From Thermoleophilales bacterium (lineage in GTDB: Bacteria > Actinomycetota > Thermoleophilia > Solirubrobacterales > 70-9): a stretch of DNA of 64,000 bases. The notes beneath the pieces were generated by a model. It was given only the letters and a program-made list of their open reading frames with translations. It ran no database searches and was not told the DNA's origin. This document shows positions 7,180 to 16,834 of the stretch, piece after piece (positions within the stretch are counted from its first letter, which is position 1; each line of letters begins with the position of its first letter). The translations under genes were made by a program, and so were the position numbers. Where the stretch lies: NCBI GenBank assembly GCA_020636955.1, contig JACJWY010000002.1:137689-201688 (forward strand), written 5' to 3'.

Positions 7180-8943
7180 TCAGCCTCCGGGGAAGCCACC
7201 GGGCGGTCCGCCGCTGGGTATTCCTCCGCCGGAGGGGAATCCTCCGCCTCCGGCAAAGCCGCCGCCCAGTCCGCCGGCCGCGTCGCCACCCGGCGAATCA
7301 ATCCCGCTGCTGTCCACAGTGGTCTGCGGAATGACGACGGTGTCGCCGGCTTCGAGTCCAGATACGATCTCGGTCGAGCTGTCACCAACCAGACCAGTCT
7401 CGACCGACTTCGTCTCGGTGTCACCGTTCGAGTTCTCGACCTGTATCGAGCTTCCCGTCAACGCCTGGTTCGGAACCGTGACGACTCCGGAAACTTGGTC
7501 GATCACGATCGAGACGCTGGCCGACATTCCCGGTTTGACTTCTTTCGAAGACTGGTTGATGTGGACGGTCACCGGATAGGTGACGACGCCGCTGCTGTCG
7601 GTGCTCGCCAGGAGACCGACGTTGCTGACCCGGGCCGCCAGCTGCTCCCCGTCGGCCGACTCGATCGTGACCGTTGAACGCTGGCCGACGTGGATCTGGT
7701 TGATGTCGGCCTCGCTCACGTCCACCTCCATCTCCAGCGAATCGAGCTGCTGGATGACCGCGAAGGCCGAGCTGTCGGAAGAGCTGTCCGAAGAGCTGGC
7801 TCCGAGGGCGCTGGCGTCACCGCTTGAGTTGTCTGAGGATGAAGATGCGGAACTGGAACTGGCGTCACCGCTGACCGTGTCGCCGACCGCGCCTTCGAGC
7901 GAGACGATCGTGCCCGAGTAGGGGGCCCGAAGCGTCGTTGCCCGCAGGTCCTCGCGGGCACTGCGGAGATCGAGCTTGGCGCTCTTGATCGCAGTTTCCG
8001 AGTCCTCGGAGCTGGTGGTGCTTCCGGTGGCACCGCCACTCATCGAACCTCCGCTCATCGTTCCGCCACCGGTCACCGAACCACCGGAAGGCATCTCACC
8101 GCCGTCGGTCGTGTCACCGCTATCCGGAATTACGTTGTCGCCCCCGTTGTTGTCGGTGCCACCTCCGCCGGAAGGTCCGACTGGACCGGTGGCTCCGGTC
8201 GCTCCGGTTTCACCGGTCTCGCCCGTAACACCAGTCGGGCCGGTCGGACCCGTCTCGCCGGTGGCGTCAAGGATCGTTCCGTCGTCGGCCAGGATGGAGA
8301 TGCTCCCGTTCGAAGCGCCTCCGTAGTAGACCGCGTTCGTGGTCTCTACGGTCTGGCCTGCGGAACCGCCGTAGTAGACGGCGGTCTCCAGGCCGGTGTT
8401 CGAGTCGCTGCTGTAAGACACCCCGGTTGTTGAACCGGTCGTCGTCTCGCCATTCTCGGCCGCCTCGAGGTTGTTCTCTGCTTCCTCGACCGCGAGGGCC
8501 GCTTCACTGCGGTCGAGCTGAGCAATCGCCTCGCCCTTCTTGACGTGATCGCCTTCCTCAACATAAACGGCGACAACCTTGCCGCTGGTGTCGAAGTTCA
8601 GATCCGCCGCCTTCGCGGACTCGATAGAACCGCTACCAGTCGAGGTCAGTTCGACGACGCCCTTGGACGCTTCCACCTTCGTTTCCTCGGTCTCACCGCT
8701 GGCGCTGTCACCGCCACTGAGGGCGATTACCAGGAGGACGATCAGCAACACACCCCCCAGTGCCCAAGAGATCGGATCGATCTTCGAGAGTTCTATGGTC
8801 CGGCCGCGGAAGCTGAAGCTGGGAAGGCCCCGAGAACCGTTGATGGTGCCTGACGAGAAGGTCGATCGGACCCGGTCGAACGCTAGGGAAACTCTGGTCC
8901 GGGCGGAATTCGCCCGGGCTGATGGAGTGCTGCTCTTGCTCAT
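7180..8943 (-). CDS. HlyD-family periplasmic adaptor with collagen-like insert
   Basis: This 587-aa membrane-fusion protein has one TM helix (PISWALGGVLLIVLLVIAL). The first half of a biotinyl-lipoyl domain follows (AADLNFDTSGKVVAVYVEEG), then a short helix. After a long insert come the second helix (KSAKLDLRSAREDLRATTLR), the second lipoyl half (APYSGTIVSLEG) and beta-barrel domains. The insert of about 165 residues sits where the coiled-coil hairpin is expected. It includes ten Gly-X-Y triplets (from residue 229) flanked by Ser/Gly/Thr-rich sequence. The C-terminus is Gly/Pro-rich. ATG 8943 is preferred over TTG 8964 because AAGAGAG precedes it. It is the first gene of the five-gene operon. 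Confidence 0.88.
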   Translation of the reverse strand: MSKSSTPSARANSARTRVSLAFDRVRSTFSSGTINGSRGLPSFSFRGRTIELSKIDPISWALGGVLLIVLLVIALSGGDSASGETEETKVEASKGVVELTSTGSGSIESAKAADLNFDTSGKVVAVYVEEGDHVKKGEAIAQLDRSEAALAVEEAENNLEAAENGETTTGSTTGVSYSSDSNTGLETAVYYGGSAGQTVETTNAVYYGGASNGSISILADDGTILDATGETGPTGPTGVTGETGETGATGATGPVGPSGGGGTDNNGGDNVIPDSGDTTDGGEMPSGGSVTGGGTMSGGSMSGGATGSTTSSEDSETAIKSAKLDLRSAREDLRATTLRAPYSGTIVSLEGAVGDTVSGDASSSSASSSSDNSSGDASALGASSSDSSSDSSAFAVIQQLDSLEMEVDVSEADINQIHVGQRSTVTIESADGEQLAARVSNVGLLASTDSSGVVTYPVTVHINQSSKEVKPGMSASVSIVIDQVSGVVTVPNQALTGSSIQVENSNGDTETKSVETGLVGDSSTEIVSGLEAGDTVVIPQTTVDSSGIDSPGGDAAGGLGGGFAGGGGFPSGGGIPSGGPPGGFPGG

Positions 8944-8997
8944 CGCTCTCTTTCGAAGATTCAATTCTGGCGAGGGCCACCCACCCTGCTCAAAGAG

Positions 8998-9027
8998 GCT
9001 GAGAATCCGCTGAGAAAGGACTCAGAA
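8998..9027. promoter_or_regulatory. Three 11-bp-spaced repeats upstream of the export operon
   Basis: GCTGAGAA occurs at 8998-9005 and 9009-9016, and the related ACTCAGAA at 9020-9027, giving an exact 11-bp period. They lie 55-84 bp upstream of the adaptor start and about 100 bp upstream of the small secreted-protein gene. Helically phased direct repeats suit an OmpR/PhoB-type response regulator, but that link is inference. Confidence 0.45.
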
Positions 9028-9127
9028 TTCGCGGAGACTGTTGTCTCGGTCCGAACTCAGGCCGGTCTCAGGCTCTCTTCAACCTTCGGGGCAAGGATGG
9101 AATCGTTCAAGCCAACGAAGGAGCAAC

Positions 9128-9334
9128 ATGGAGCGAAACGAGCAGAAAACAGCCACTACGGGAGTCGTCGACAGAGGCAAGAAAGTCGCCTGCGTGGCCA
9201 CTCTTACCGCTGCGGGCCTAACTTTTGGATTGGTCGCCGGCGGCGTTCAAGCTTCAGACAAGTCCAAGTCGGCCGCCGAACCGGTCGCGACCGCGTCCAC
9301 TCAGAGTCTGCGCGAGGTCAGGAGATCCGGTTGA
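9128..9334 (+). CDS. Small secreted protein, unknown function
   Basis: A 68-aa ORF starting at ATG 9128 with a good Shine-Dalgarno (AAGGAG at 9118-9123). It has a classical signal peptide: basic DRGKK, hydrophobic VACVATLTAAGLTFGLVAGG and a possible VQA cleavage site. The mature part would be only about 30 residues (SDKSKSAAEPVATAST...). It is divergent from the export operon and its 3' end overlaps the convergent phosphotransferase gene by 17 nt. I recognise no family. The signal peptide and ribosome site make it credible, but it is short. Confidence 0.5.
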   Translation: MERNEQKTATTGVVDRGKKVACVATLTAAGLTFGLVAGGVQASDKSKSAAEPVATASTQSLREVRRSG

Positions 9335-10355
9335 TCGCCTCGTCGGCCTGGCCGACCAGCAGGTCGATCGTGGCCTGCGAGCGCTCGACCACATCGCCGA
9401 TGTCGTCGCCGTACTGGCCAGCGGCAAAACGGGCGAGCACCCCTTCGGCGATGATCGCCAGCTTCCAGAAACCGAGCGCGACGAAGTAATCGAGTTTCGA
9501 GATGTCCCGGCCCGTGATCTCGGCGTAGAGATCGGCGAGTTCCCTGCGGGTCGGGAATCCCGGTTCGACCGTTGCCGGAGTGATCAGCGGGATCTGCTCG
9601 TCACCTGCCTCGCGCCAGTAGACCATCAGCAGACCGAGATCGGCGAGCGGCTCGCCGATCGTGCACAGTTCCCAGTCGACGACCGCTGCGACCTCGCCGG
9701 TCGGGCTGTAGATCACGTTATCCAGTCGATAGTCGCCGTGCACCAGGGTGACCGCCGACTGCGGCGGAGCCAGTTCGACCAGGCGAGTGTGTACGTCCTC
9801 GACCAGCGGCAGTTCGCGGGTCTTCGACTTCTCCCACTGCCCGGACCAGCGTTTCAGCTGGCGCTGAACATATCCGTCATGCCGGCCGAGATCACCGAGT
9901 CCCACCTCTCCGACGTCAACCGAGTGAATCTTCGCCATCGTCTCGACCAGACCCTCACCAAGACGCCGGCGCTGTTCCTCGGTGGGAAAGGCGGCAGCCT
10001 GTTCCGGTCCCCGGATTACCGGTCCCTCGACGAACTGCATCACGTAGAACGGGGCCCCGGTCACCTCTTCGTCCTCGCAGAATCCGACAACCGGGGGAAC
10101 CGGCACACCGGTTCCGGCCAGGGCCGTGACAACCCGGACCTCGCGGCCCATGTCATGAGCCGACCCGAGGGTCTTGCCCAGCGGCGGTCGCCTCAGCACC
10201 CATCGCGAGCCACCCTGGTCAGTGACCAGATAGGTGAGGTTGGACATGCCTCCGTGGATTTTTTCGTAATCGAGCGGCGGCTCGAGATCGGTCACTCTCT
10301 CCCGGAACCATTCCTCAAGTGGTCCGTGCGAAATCCCATCGGTTTGAGAACTCAT
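9318..10355 (-). CDS. APH-family phosphotransferase (ACAD10/11 N-terminal-like)
   Basis: A 345-aa protein kinase-like phosphotransferase. The N-lobe has IHGGMSNLTYLV and WVLRRPPLG, the catalytic loop is LVHGDYRLDNVIY, and the metal-binding DWE is in AAVVDWELCTIGEPLADLG. The RRPP segment and overall pattern match the phosphotransferase group related to the N-terminal half of ACAD10/11, thought to act on hydroxyacyl-CoA-type substrates rather than antibiotics. That assignment is by resemblance. ATG 10355 lies 8 nt from a minus-strand TAGTCT, consistent with leaderless translation. Confidence 0.85.
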   Translation of the reverse strand: MSSQTDGISHGPLEEWFRERVTDLEPPLDYEKIHGGMSNLTYLVTDQGGSRWVLRRPPLGKTLGSAHDMGREVRVVTALAGTGVPVPPVVGFCEDEEVTGAPFYVMQFVEGPVIRGPEQAAAFPTEEQRRRLGEGLVETMAKIHSVDVGEVGLGDLGRHDGYVQRQLKRWSGQWEKSKTRELPLVEDVHTRLVELAPPQSAVTLVHGDYRLDNVIYSPTGEVAAVVDWELCTIGEPLADLGLLMVYWREAGDEQIPLITPATVEPGFPTRRELADLYAEITGRDISKLDYFVALGFWKLAIIAEGVLARFAAGQYGDDIGDVVERSQATIDLLVGQADEAINRIS

Positions 10356-10363
10356 GGCACAAG

Positions 10364-10369
10364 AGACTA
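10364..10369 (-). promoter_or_regulatory. -10 box for leaderless start at 10355
   Basis: On the minus strand TAGTCT lies 8 nt before ATG 10355. An identical TAGTCT faces the other way at 10399-10404. Confidence 0.45.
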
Positions 10370-10398
10370 CGAGGGATTCGGGGACCGGCGACGGCAGC

Positions 10399-10425
10399 TA
10401 GTCTCTTCGCATGAGGGGGCAATGA
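10399..10425 (+). promoter_or_regulatory. -10 box and four-codon leader ORF before the histidine kinase
   Basis: TAGTCT (10399-10404) is followed after 6 nt by ATG 10411, the usual leaderless spacing here. This ATG opens a four-codon frame, MRGQ-stop, ending at 10425. Its stop overlaps the kinase ATG at 10422. A Shine-Dalgarno GGAGG at 10430-10434 precedes a second in-frame kinase ATG at 10440. Confidence 0.45.
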
Positions 10426-11477
10426 AGCCGGAGGAAGAAATGGGAATCCTTCGCCGGACTCACGACGCACTTCCGAGTTCGGTGATAACCGTCAACGGGG
10501 ACGGGGTGGTCAGCTATGTCAACGCGACGGCACGACAGATGCTGCCGACTGTTTCTCCCGGAAGAAACCTGCGGGAGGTACTAGAGGAGATCACCCATGT
10601 CGAGATGGTGGACCGGCTGCTCATCCGTCGTGAGCTGGCGACCTTTGCGGCAGTTCCGGGCGGACCCGATCTCTACTGGATCGTTTGGGAAATGCCGGAT
10701 CCCTCCGAGGAACTGGTCCTGACCGTCTGGGAAGTCGACTGGTCCGAGGTCATGAACGAGCGGCGGGCGGCCTTCACCATGGCCGCCTCCCACGAGATGC
10801 GCGGACCCCTGACCACGATCCAGGGCTTCGCCGAGATCCTCAACATGGACACTTCGAACATGAGCGCGGAACAGGCCGAGGCCGCCGCGATCATCGAGAG
10901 CACGGCCAGGCATCTCTCGATCCTGGTCGACGATGTCTTCGACCTGAGTCGCAACAGCTTCGGCGAGCTGAGGCTCAACCTCTGTGACATCGACATGGCC
11001 GCCGTGGTCAACGAGGTCGTTTCCGTGACCAGACCGGGGATCGAGGAGCGAGGCCAGAACCTGGTCAGCGAAATCCAGGTAGACATGCCGAGGATCCGGG
11101 CCGACGAGGCAAGGGCGTTCCAGATGGTGTCCAACCTCGTGAACAACGCCTCGATCCACAACGAAGAGGGCATCACCATCCGGGTGACCGCCGCGGTCGA
11201 GGGCGGTTACGTCTCGATCTCGGTCGAGGATGACGGCAAGGGCCTTCCGTTCAACGACCCCGAGGAAGCCTTCCGGACTTTCCGGCGAGGCGCCGATTCA
11301 TCGGCTGGTGATCGCACCGGATCCGGGATCGGTCTATCGATCACGAAACGGCTGATCCAGCTTCACCGGGGCGGCGTCGAGGTTGAATCAAGCCGCGGAT
11401 CCGGGGCCAAGTTCACGCTCTGGTTCCCGATCGACCGGGAATCAGCCGTTGAACCCGACGAGCCGGGACCGGCTTGA
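10422..11477 (+). CDS. Soluble PAS-like sensor histidine kinase
   Basis: A 351-aa kinase without TM segments. A PAS-like N-terminus (SSVITVNGDGVVSYVNATAR) precedes the HisKA helix AASHEMRGPLTTIQGFAEIL with phospho-acceptor His at about residue 124. The HATPase_c domain has an N-box variant NNASIHN, then VEDDGKGLPF and the G2-type GSGIGLSITKRLI. The input is probably cytosolic. The frame is open from 9225, but the upstream part is antisense to the phosphotransferase. Start options are ATG 10422, overlapping the leader ORF, and ATG 10440, preceded by GGAGG. The stop overlaps the response regulator start by 4 nt, so the two form a two-component pair. Confidence 0.85.
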   Translation: MKPEEEMGILRRTHDALPSSVITVNGDGVVSYVNATARQMLPTVSPGRNLREVLEEITHVEMVDRLLIRRELATFAAVPGGPDLYWIVWEMPDPSEELVLTVWEVDWSEVMNERRAAFTMAASHEMRGPLTTIQGFAEILNMDTSNMSAEQAEAAAIIESTARHLSILVDDVFDLSRNSFGELRLNLCDIDMAAVVNEVVSVTRPGIEERGQNLVSEIQVDMPRIRADEARAFQMVSNLVNNASIHNEEGITIRVTAAVEGGYVSISVEDDGKGLPFNDPEEAFRTFRRGADSSAGDRTGSGIGLSITKRLIQLHRGGVEVESSRGSGAKFTLWFPIDRESAVEPDEPGPA

Positions 11478-11824
11478 GTCACGTACTAGTTGTCGAGGAC
11501 TCGCCTTCAATTGCCCTCCTCCTGCGGAGGCGCATGGAGATGGCCGGCCACCTGGTGGAAGTTCGCGCGTCAGGCGCCGAGGCCATCGAACGTCTGAGCG
11601 GGGGTGAGCTTCCGGACGTCGTTCTCGCTGACGTGATGATGCCGGGTATGGACGGAATGGAAACCCTCCAGCGCATCAAGGCCGATCATCCGCGGGTGCC
11701 GGTCATTCTGGTGACGGCTCAGCAGCTGACCCGGGAAGAGCATTCGGCCGCTGACGCACTGGTCAGCAAGCCGATCGACTTCGGGGAACTCTTCGCGGAG
11801 ATCGAGCGTCTGGCGGCGAGCTAG
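11474..11824 (+). CDS. Single-domain response regulator
   Basis: A 116-aa receiver domain with no output domain. It has acidic residues at EDS (8-10), the phospho-acceptor Asp53 in VVLADVMMPGMDG, a conserved Thr in ILVTAQ and the Lys in LVSKPID. Translation probably starts at TTG 11474 within TTGA, overlapping the kinase stop. Such CheY/Spo0F-like proteins relay phosphate or act by protein contact. The stop codon overlaps the convergent helicase stop in the tetranucleotide CTAG (11821-11824). Confidence 0.88.
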   Translation: MSHVLVVEDSPSIALLLRRRMEMAGHLVEVRASGAEAIERLSGGELPDVVLADVMMPGMDGMETLQRIKADHPRVPVILVTAQQLTREEHSAADALVSKPIDFGELFAEIERLAAS

Positions 11825-13395
11825 CTGCGGGCGATCTCGACCCGGATTCCCGAGCCCTTCAGCCTGGTTCCGTCGAGAAACTCGACGGTCCGTTCGGCCA
11901 CATCGCCATCGACTTCAACGAACGAGAAACGCTCGAGAACCCGGACGTCTGAAACCTGATCGTCGTTCAGGACCGCTCCTTCGCGAAGGGCCCAGCGCAG
12001 ATCCTCCTCGTCGATCCCCGAGCGGGACCCCCGGTTCACGAAGAGCTTGACCGCCCCGTCAGCGGTCTCCGGGATATCGGCCGATTCGTCGCCGGTCCCG
12101 GCATCCCCGCCGGTCTCGTCATCTACGTTGTTGAGCGGTACCTCGACCACTTCGTCGAACTCCTCGACCTCTTCGACAGCCACGGCGGGCTGCTCGTCCA
12201 GAGGGGCCGGTTCCTCGCCGCGACGCTTGCGACGGGGAGGACGGGCGTGTTCGATCCGGTCCTCCGGCTTCTCCCATTCGGAAATAGACGCCTTGACGTC
12301 CTTCTTGATCTGATCCAGGTCCCGTCGCTGATCCGGGGTCACGAAAGTGATCGCACGACCGGTGCGGCCCGCACGACCGGTGCGGCCGATCCGATGGACA
12401 TAGGTCTCGGAGCTGTTCGGGATGTCGTAGTTGATGACGTGGGTCACGTGATCGACGTCCAGCCCACGGGCGGCGATGTCGGTGGCCACAAGCAGCTTGC
12501 AGCGATGGTTCTTGAAAGCCAGCATGACGCCGTCGCGTACTCCCTGGCTAAGGTCGCCGTGCAGCGCTTTCACGTCAAGCCCGCGATTCTTCAGGTCGCG
12601 TTCGAGTCGGGCACAGCCGAGCTTGGTGCGGCAGAAGAGGATCGCCTGTTCCGGGTCCTCGGCCTTGACCACTTCGATCAGCTTGTCGACCTTGGCCCGG
12701 CCGGGAACTTCCACGTATGCCTGCTCGATCGCGTCAACGGTCAGGGTCTTGGGTGTGATCGAGATCGTCACCGGGTCGTACATGAAGGTGTCCGCGAGCC
12801 GCTTGATCGGCGGCGGCATGGTGGCGGAGAACAGGGCCGTCTGCCGGCCACTCGGGCACATGCGAAGGATCCGCTCCACGTCCTCGATGAAGCCGAGGTC
12901 AAGCATCTCGTCGGCTTCGTCGAGCACCACAAAGCGGGCTGCGGTCAAGACCAGAGAACGCCTGGAGATGAGGTCCTTCATCCGGCCAACCGTCGCGACC
13001 ACGACGTGAGCTCCGGAACGGAGCTGGGCCTGCTGGCTGCGGATCGGTGCGCCGCCGAAGACGGCGACGATCTCGATGTCGAGATGCTCCGCGTACGAAC
13101 GGAGCGCCTGGGTCACCTGGATGCAGAGCTCCCGGGTCGGAGTCAGGACGATTGCCTGGACCTCGTCATTGGCCGGATCCAGGTACTGCAGCATCGGCAG
13201 CCCGAAAGCGGCCGTCTTTCCGGTGCCGGTCTGTGCCTGGCCGATCACGTCATGACCGGCGAGCAGTTCCGGGATCGCCTCGGCCTGGATCGGGCTCGGC
13301 TTCTCGAAGCCGATCTCGTCGATCGCCTGCTGGATCTCCGGCGTCAGCCCGAGGTCTTTGAAAAGTTTCTCGTCTTGTTCTGTCTGTTCTGTCAT
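11821..13395 (-). CDS. DEAD-box RNA helicase with DbpA-type RNA-binding domain
   Basis: A 524-aa ATP-dependent RNA helicase. Motifs in order: Q motif (FEKPSPIQAEAI), Walker A AQTGTGKTAAFG, PTREL, DEADEMLDLGF, SAT, then RGLDVDHVTHVINYD and HRIGRTGRAGR in the second RecA domain. An acidic linker rich in Glu/Asp (about 395-445) leads to a DbpA-like RNA-binding domain (LFVNRGSRSGIDEEDLRWAL to the end). This layout matches DeaD/CsdA-type helicases of ribosome assembly and cold adaptation. The stop of this gene overlaps the response regulator stop. Its ATG (13395) overlaps the upstream oxidoreductase stop, so those two are cotranscribed. Confidence 0.92.
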   Translation of the reverse strand: MTEQTEQDEKLFKDLGLTPEIQQAIDEIGFEKPSPIQAEAIPELLAGHDVIGQAQTGTGKTAAFGLPMLQYLDPANDEVQAIVLTPTRELCIQVTQALRSYAEHLDIEIVAVFGGAPIRSQQAQLRSGAHVVVATVGRMKDLISRRSLVLTAARFVVLDEADEMLDLGFIEDVERILRMCPSGRQTALFSATMPPPIKRLADTFMYDPVTISITPKTLTVDAIEQAYVEVPGRAKVDKLIEVVKAEDPEQAILFCRTKLGCARLERDLKNRGLDVKALHGDLSQGVRDGVMLAFKNHRCKLLVATDIAARGLDVDHVTHVINYDIPNSSETYVHRIGRTGRAGRTGRAITFVTPDQRRDLDQIKKDVKASISEWEKPEDRIEHARPPRRKRRGEEPAPLDEQPAVAVEEVEEFDEVVEVPLNNVDDETGGDAGTGDESADIPETADGAVKLFVNRGSRSGIDEEDLRWALREGAVLNDDQVSDVRVLERFSFVEVDGDVAERTVEFLDGTRLKGSGIRVEIARS

Positions 13396-14339
13396 CTGGT
13401 TGGGTCGAGCAGCAACTTGCCGACCGTCTTTCGCGAGGCGATGTCCTGATGGACTTTTCGAACCTCTGTGAGGCCGTAGGTTCCACTCACCACTGGCTTC
13501 AGTTCGCCCTTGGCGGTGGCCTTGAAGACCCGGTCGATGGATTCGCCGGCGAGTTCGGGCCTGGCAAGCAGGTGCATGAGCCAGAAGCCCGAAACGGTAA
13601 GGCTGTTCTTGAGCAGTTTGCCAGTCCTGATCTGATTCTGCTCACGGGTGGCGATTCCGACGACCACCATCCGGCCGAATGGACCGATCGTTGGCAGCAG
13701 CTGCTCGAAGCTCTGACCCCCCGCCATCTCGAGCACCAGGTCCACAGGTCCCTCCGCCGCGGCGCGAACCTCATCGCCCAGTGAGTCGCTCCTCGAGTCG
13801 ACCACGAAGTCGGCGCCGAGGTCCCTGACCAGCTGTTGCTTCTCCTCTCCGGAGGCCAGTCCGATGATCTTCCCGGCTCCCATCGAACGGGCCAGCTGGA
13901 CTGCCAGGGAACCGGTCCCACCAGCGGCGGCTCCGATGACCACGGTCTCGCCCGGGGTGAGCCTGCCGGTCATTGAAAGCACCGCGTCAGCGGTCACGCC
14001 CTGAATGAGGATGCTCGCGGCCTGGTCGTCATCCACCGAATCGGGAATTTCGACCAGCAACGATTCGGGCACAACGATCTTCTCGGCGTAGGCCCCGTTC
14101 GGGACCACGGCAGCGACCCGGCGGCCATCTTCGGCGACGCCGACGAACTCGATCCCCGGGACCAGCGGCAGCTGCTGTCTGGCCACGTACTGGTCATTGG
14201 TTATGTGCGTGTCCGAGAAGTTGACCCCGGTCCTGGATATCCCGACCAGGACCTCGCCTTCGGCCGGAACCGGATCGGGCAGATCGACGAGGTTCATCAC
14301 CTCGGGCCCGCCGAACTCTTCGATCTGGATCGCTTTCAC
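13392..14339 (-). CDS. Quinone oxidoreductase-like MDR enzyme
   Basis: A 315-aa zinc-independent medium-chain dehydrogenase/reductase. The GroES-like N-terminus has KAIQIEEFGGPEVMNLVDLP, and the nucleotide fold has VVIGAAAGGTGSLAVQLARS. The zinc-ligand Cys residues of alcohol dehydrogenases are missing, as in QOR/zeta-crystallin-like NADPH:quinone reductases and related enoyl reductases. GTG 14339 matches the usual MKA start; TTG 14342 is one codon upstream. It overlaps the helicase gene by 4 nt and is divergent from the PfkB kinase. Confidence 0.87.
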   Translation of the reverse strand: MKAIQIEEFGGPEVMNLVDLPDPVPAEGEVLVGISRTGVNFSDTHITNDQYVARQQLPLVPGIEFVGVAEDGRRVAAVVPNGAYAEKIVVPESLLVEIPDSVDDDQAASILIQGVTADAVLSMTGRLTPGETVVIGAAAGGTGSLAVQLARSMGAGKIIGLASGEEKQQLVRDLGADFVVDSRSDSLGDEVRAAAEGPVDLVLEMAGGQSFEQLLPTIGPFGRMVVVGIATREQNQIRTGKLLKNSLTVSGFWLMHLLARPELAGESIDRVFKATAKGELKPVVSGTYGLTEVRKVHQDIASRKTVGKLLLDPTR

Positions 14340-14364
14340 CAAACCATCTTGTCACGCCGACCAC

Positions 14365-14370
14365 TACGAT
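14365..14370 (+). promoter_or_regulatory. -10 box for leaderless start at 14378
   Basis: TACGAT lies 7 nt before ATG 14378 with no Shine-Dalgarno sequence between. Confidence 0.5.
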
Positions 14371-14377
14371 TCCGCCC

Positions 14378-15295
14378 ATGTCTCTGACCGTCGTCGGATC
14401 GATCGCCTTTGATGCGGTCGCCACTCCATTCGGGGAGCGCGAGCGCATGCTCGGCGGCTCCGCAGTCCATTTTTCCCTGGCCGCCAGCTTCTTCACCGAA
14501 GTTCGTGTGGTCGGGCCGGTCGGTGACGATTTCACCCAGGCCGAGCTCGACGTGCTCGAGAACCGGGGGGTCGTGACCGAGGACATCGAACGTGTCCCCG
14601 GCGAAACGTTTTTCTGGAAGGGCCACTACGAATACGACCTGAACACGGCCCATACCGATGACACCCGACTAAACGTGTTCGGTGATTTCGAACCAAAGCT
14701 CTCGGAAGCCTCGACCGCGGCGGACATGCTCTTCCTGGCGAACATCCAGCCCGACCTGCAACGTCAGGTCCGGGCCCAATGTGAAAGGGCGGGATTCGTT
14801 GGCCTGGACACAATGAACCTCTGGATCGACACCGCGAAGGATTCCCTGATCCAGGCGATCTCCGAGGTGGACTGCCTGCTGATCAATGACGCCGAAATCC
14901 GCCAGCTGACCGGCGAGTCGAACCTGGCCCGGGCCGCCACGGCCGTAATGGAGATGGGTCCTCGCGCGGTGATCGCGAAACAGGGCGAATACGGGGCCGC
15001 GCTCTTTACTCCGAACTCCTTCTTCGCCCTGCCGGGTTTCCCGCTCGAAGACGTGCGCGATCCGACCGGTGCCGGCGACTCGTTCGCGGGTGGATTCCTC
15101 GGATACCTCGACGGCGAGGCCGGCGAGATCGACCAGCAGGCCCTGAGGACCGCAATGGGGTACGGAACCGTGCTGGCCTCCTACAACGTCGAGGAGTTCG
15201 GAACCGAGCGGGTCAGCCGGCTCTCCCGGGAAGAAGTCGAATCCCGGCTCGAAGCACTCCGGTCGATGACCGACTTCTCGGCACCCAGAGGCTGA
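14378..15295 (+). CDS. PfkB-family carbohydrate/nucleoside kinase
   Basis: A 305-aa ribokinase-fold kinase. The PfkB C-terminal signature is DPTGAGDSFAGGFLGYLDGE, whose Asp is the catalytic base. The N-terminal substrate-binding part has the GGSAVHFSLAA segment. The VTEDIERVPGETFFWKGHYE segment points to the branch often annotated as sugar or adenosine kinase-like, but the substrate cannot be named. The start sits 7 nt after TACGAT. No partner gene follows in the same direction before the citrate synthase promoter region. Confidence 0.88.
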   Translation: MSLTVVGSIAFDAVATPFGERERMLGGSAVHFSLAASFFTEVRVVGPVGDDFTQAELDVLENRGVVTEDIERVPGETFFWKGHYEYDLNTAHTDDTRLNVFGDFEPKLSEASTAADMLFLANIQPDLQRQVRAQCERAGFVGLDTMNLWIDTAKDSLIQAISEVDCLLINDAEIRQLTGESNLARAATAVMEMGPRAVIAKQGEYGAALFTPNSFFALPGFPLEDVRDPTGAGDSFAGGFLGYLDGEAGEIDQQALRTAMGYGTVLASYNVEEFGTERVSRLSREEVESRLEALRSMTDFSAPRG

Positions 15296-15409
15296 GAAGT
15301 CCAGACCGGTTTCTTTGTCCGCCCGGCGCAGGCGGGTTGGCATGCAGGCGGGTCCGAACTGAAATACTGGTCAGCGACAGAGATCAGAGATCAGGATTCG
15401 AGGAAAAGC

Positions 15410-16795
<1,386 letters not shown>

Positions 16796-16834
16796 ACCCG
16801 GTCCCGGCCAGCGGCGGATCGGAAGGCCCAGGAC

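Noticed and set aside
8160..8270. Short-period repeat that might be a microsatellite
   Set aside because: It encodes the Gly-X-Y triplets of the adaptor and stays in frame.
9225..10421. N-terminal extension of the histidine kinase
   Set aside because: This segment is antisense to the APH-like gene, and clear promoter and start signals exist at 10399-10445.
12247..13449. 400-codon plus-strand ORF
   Set aside because: It is antisense to the DEAD-box helicase and made of low-information Arg/Asp/Leu-rich sequence.
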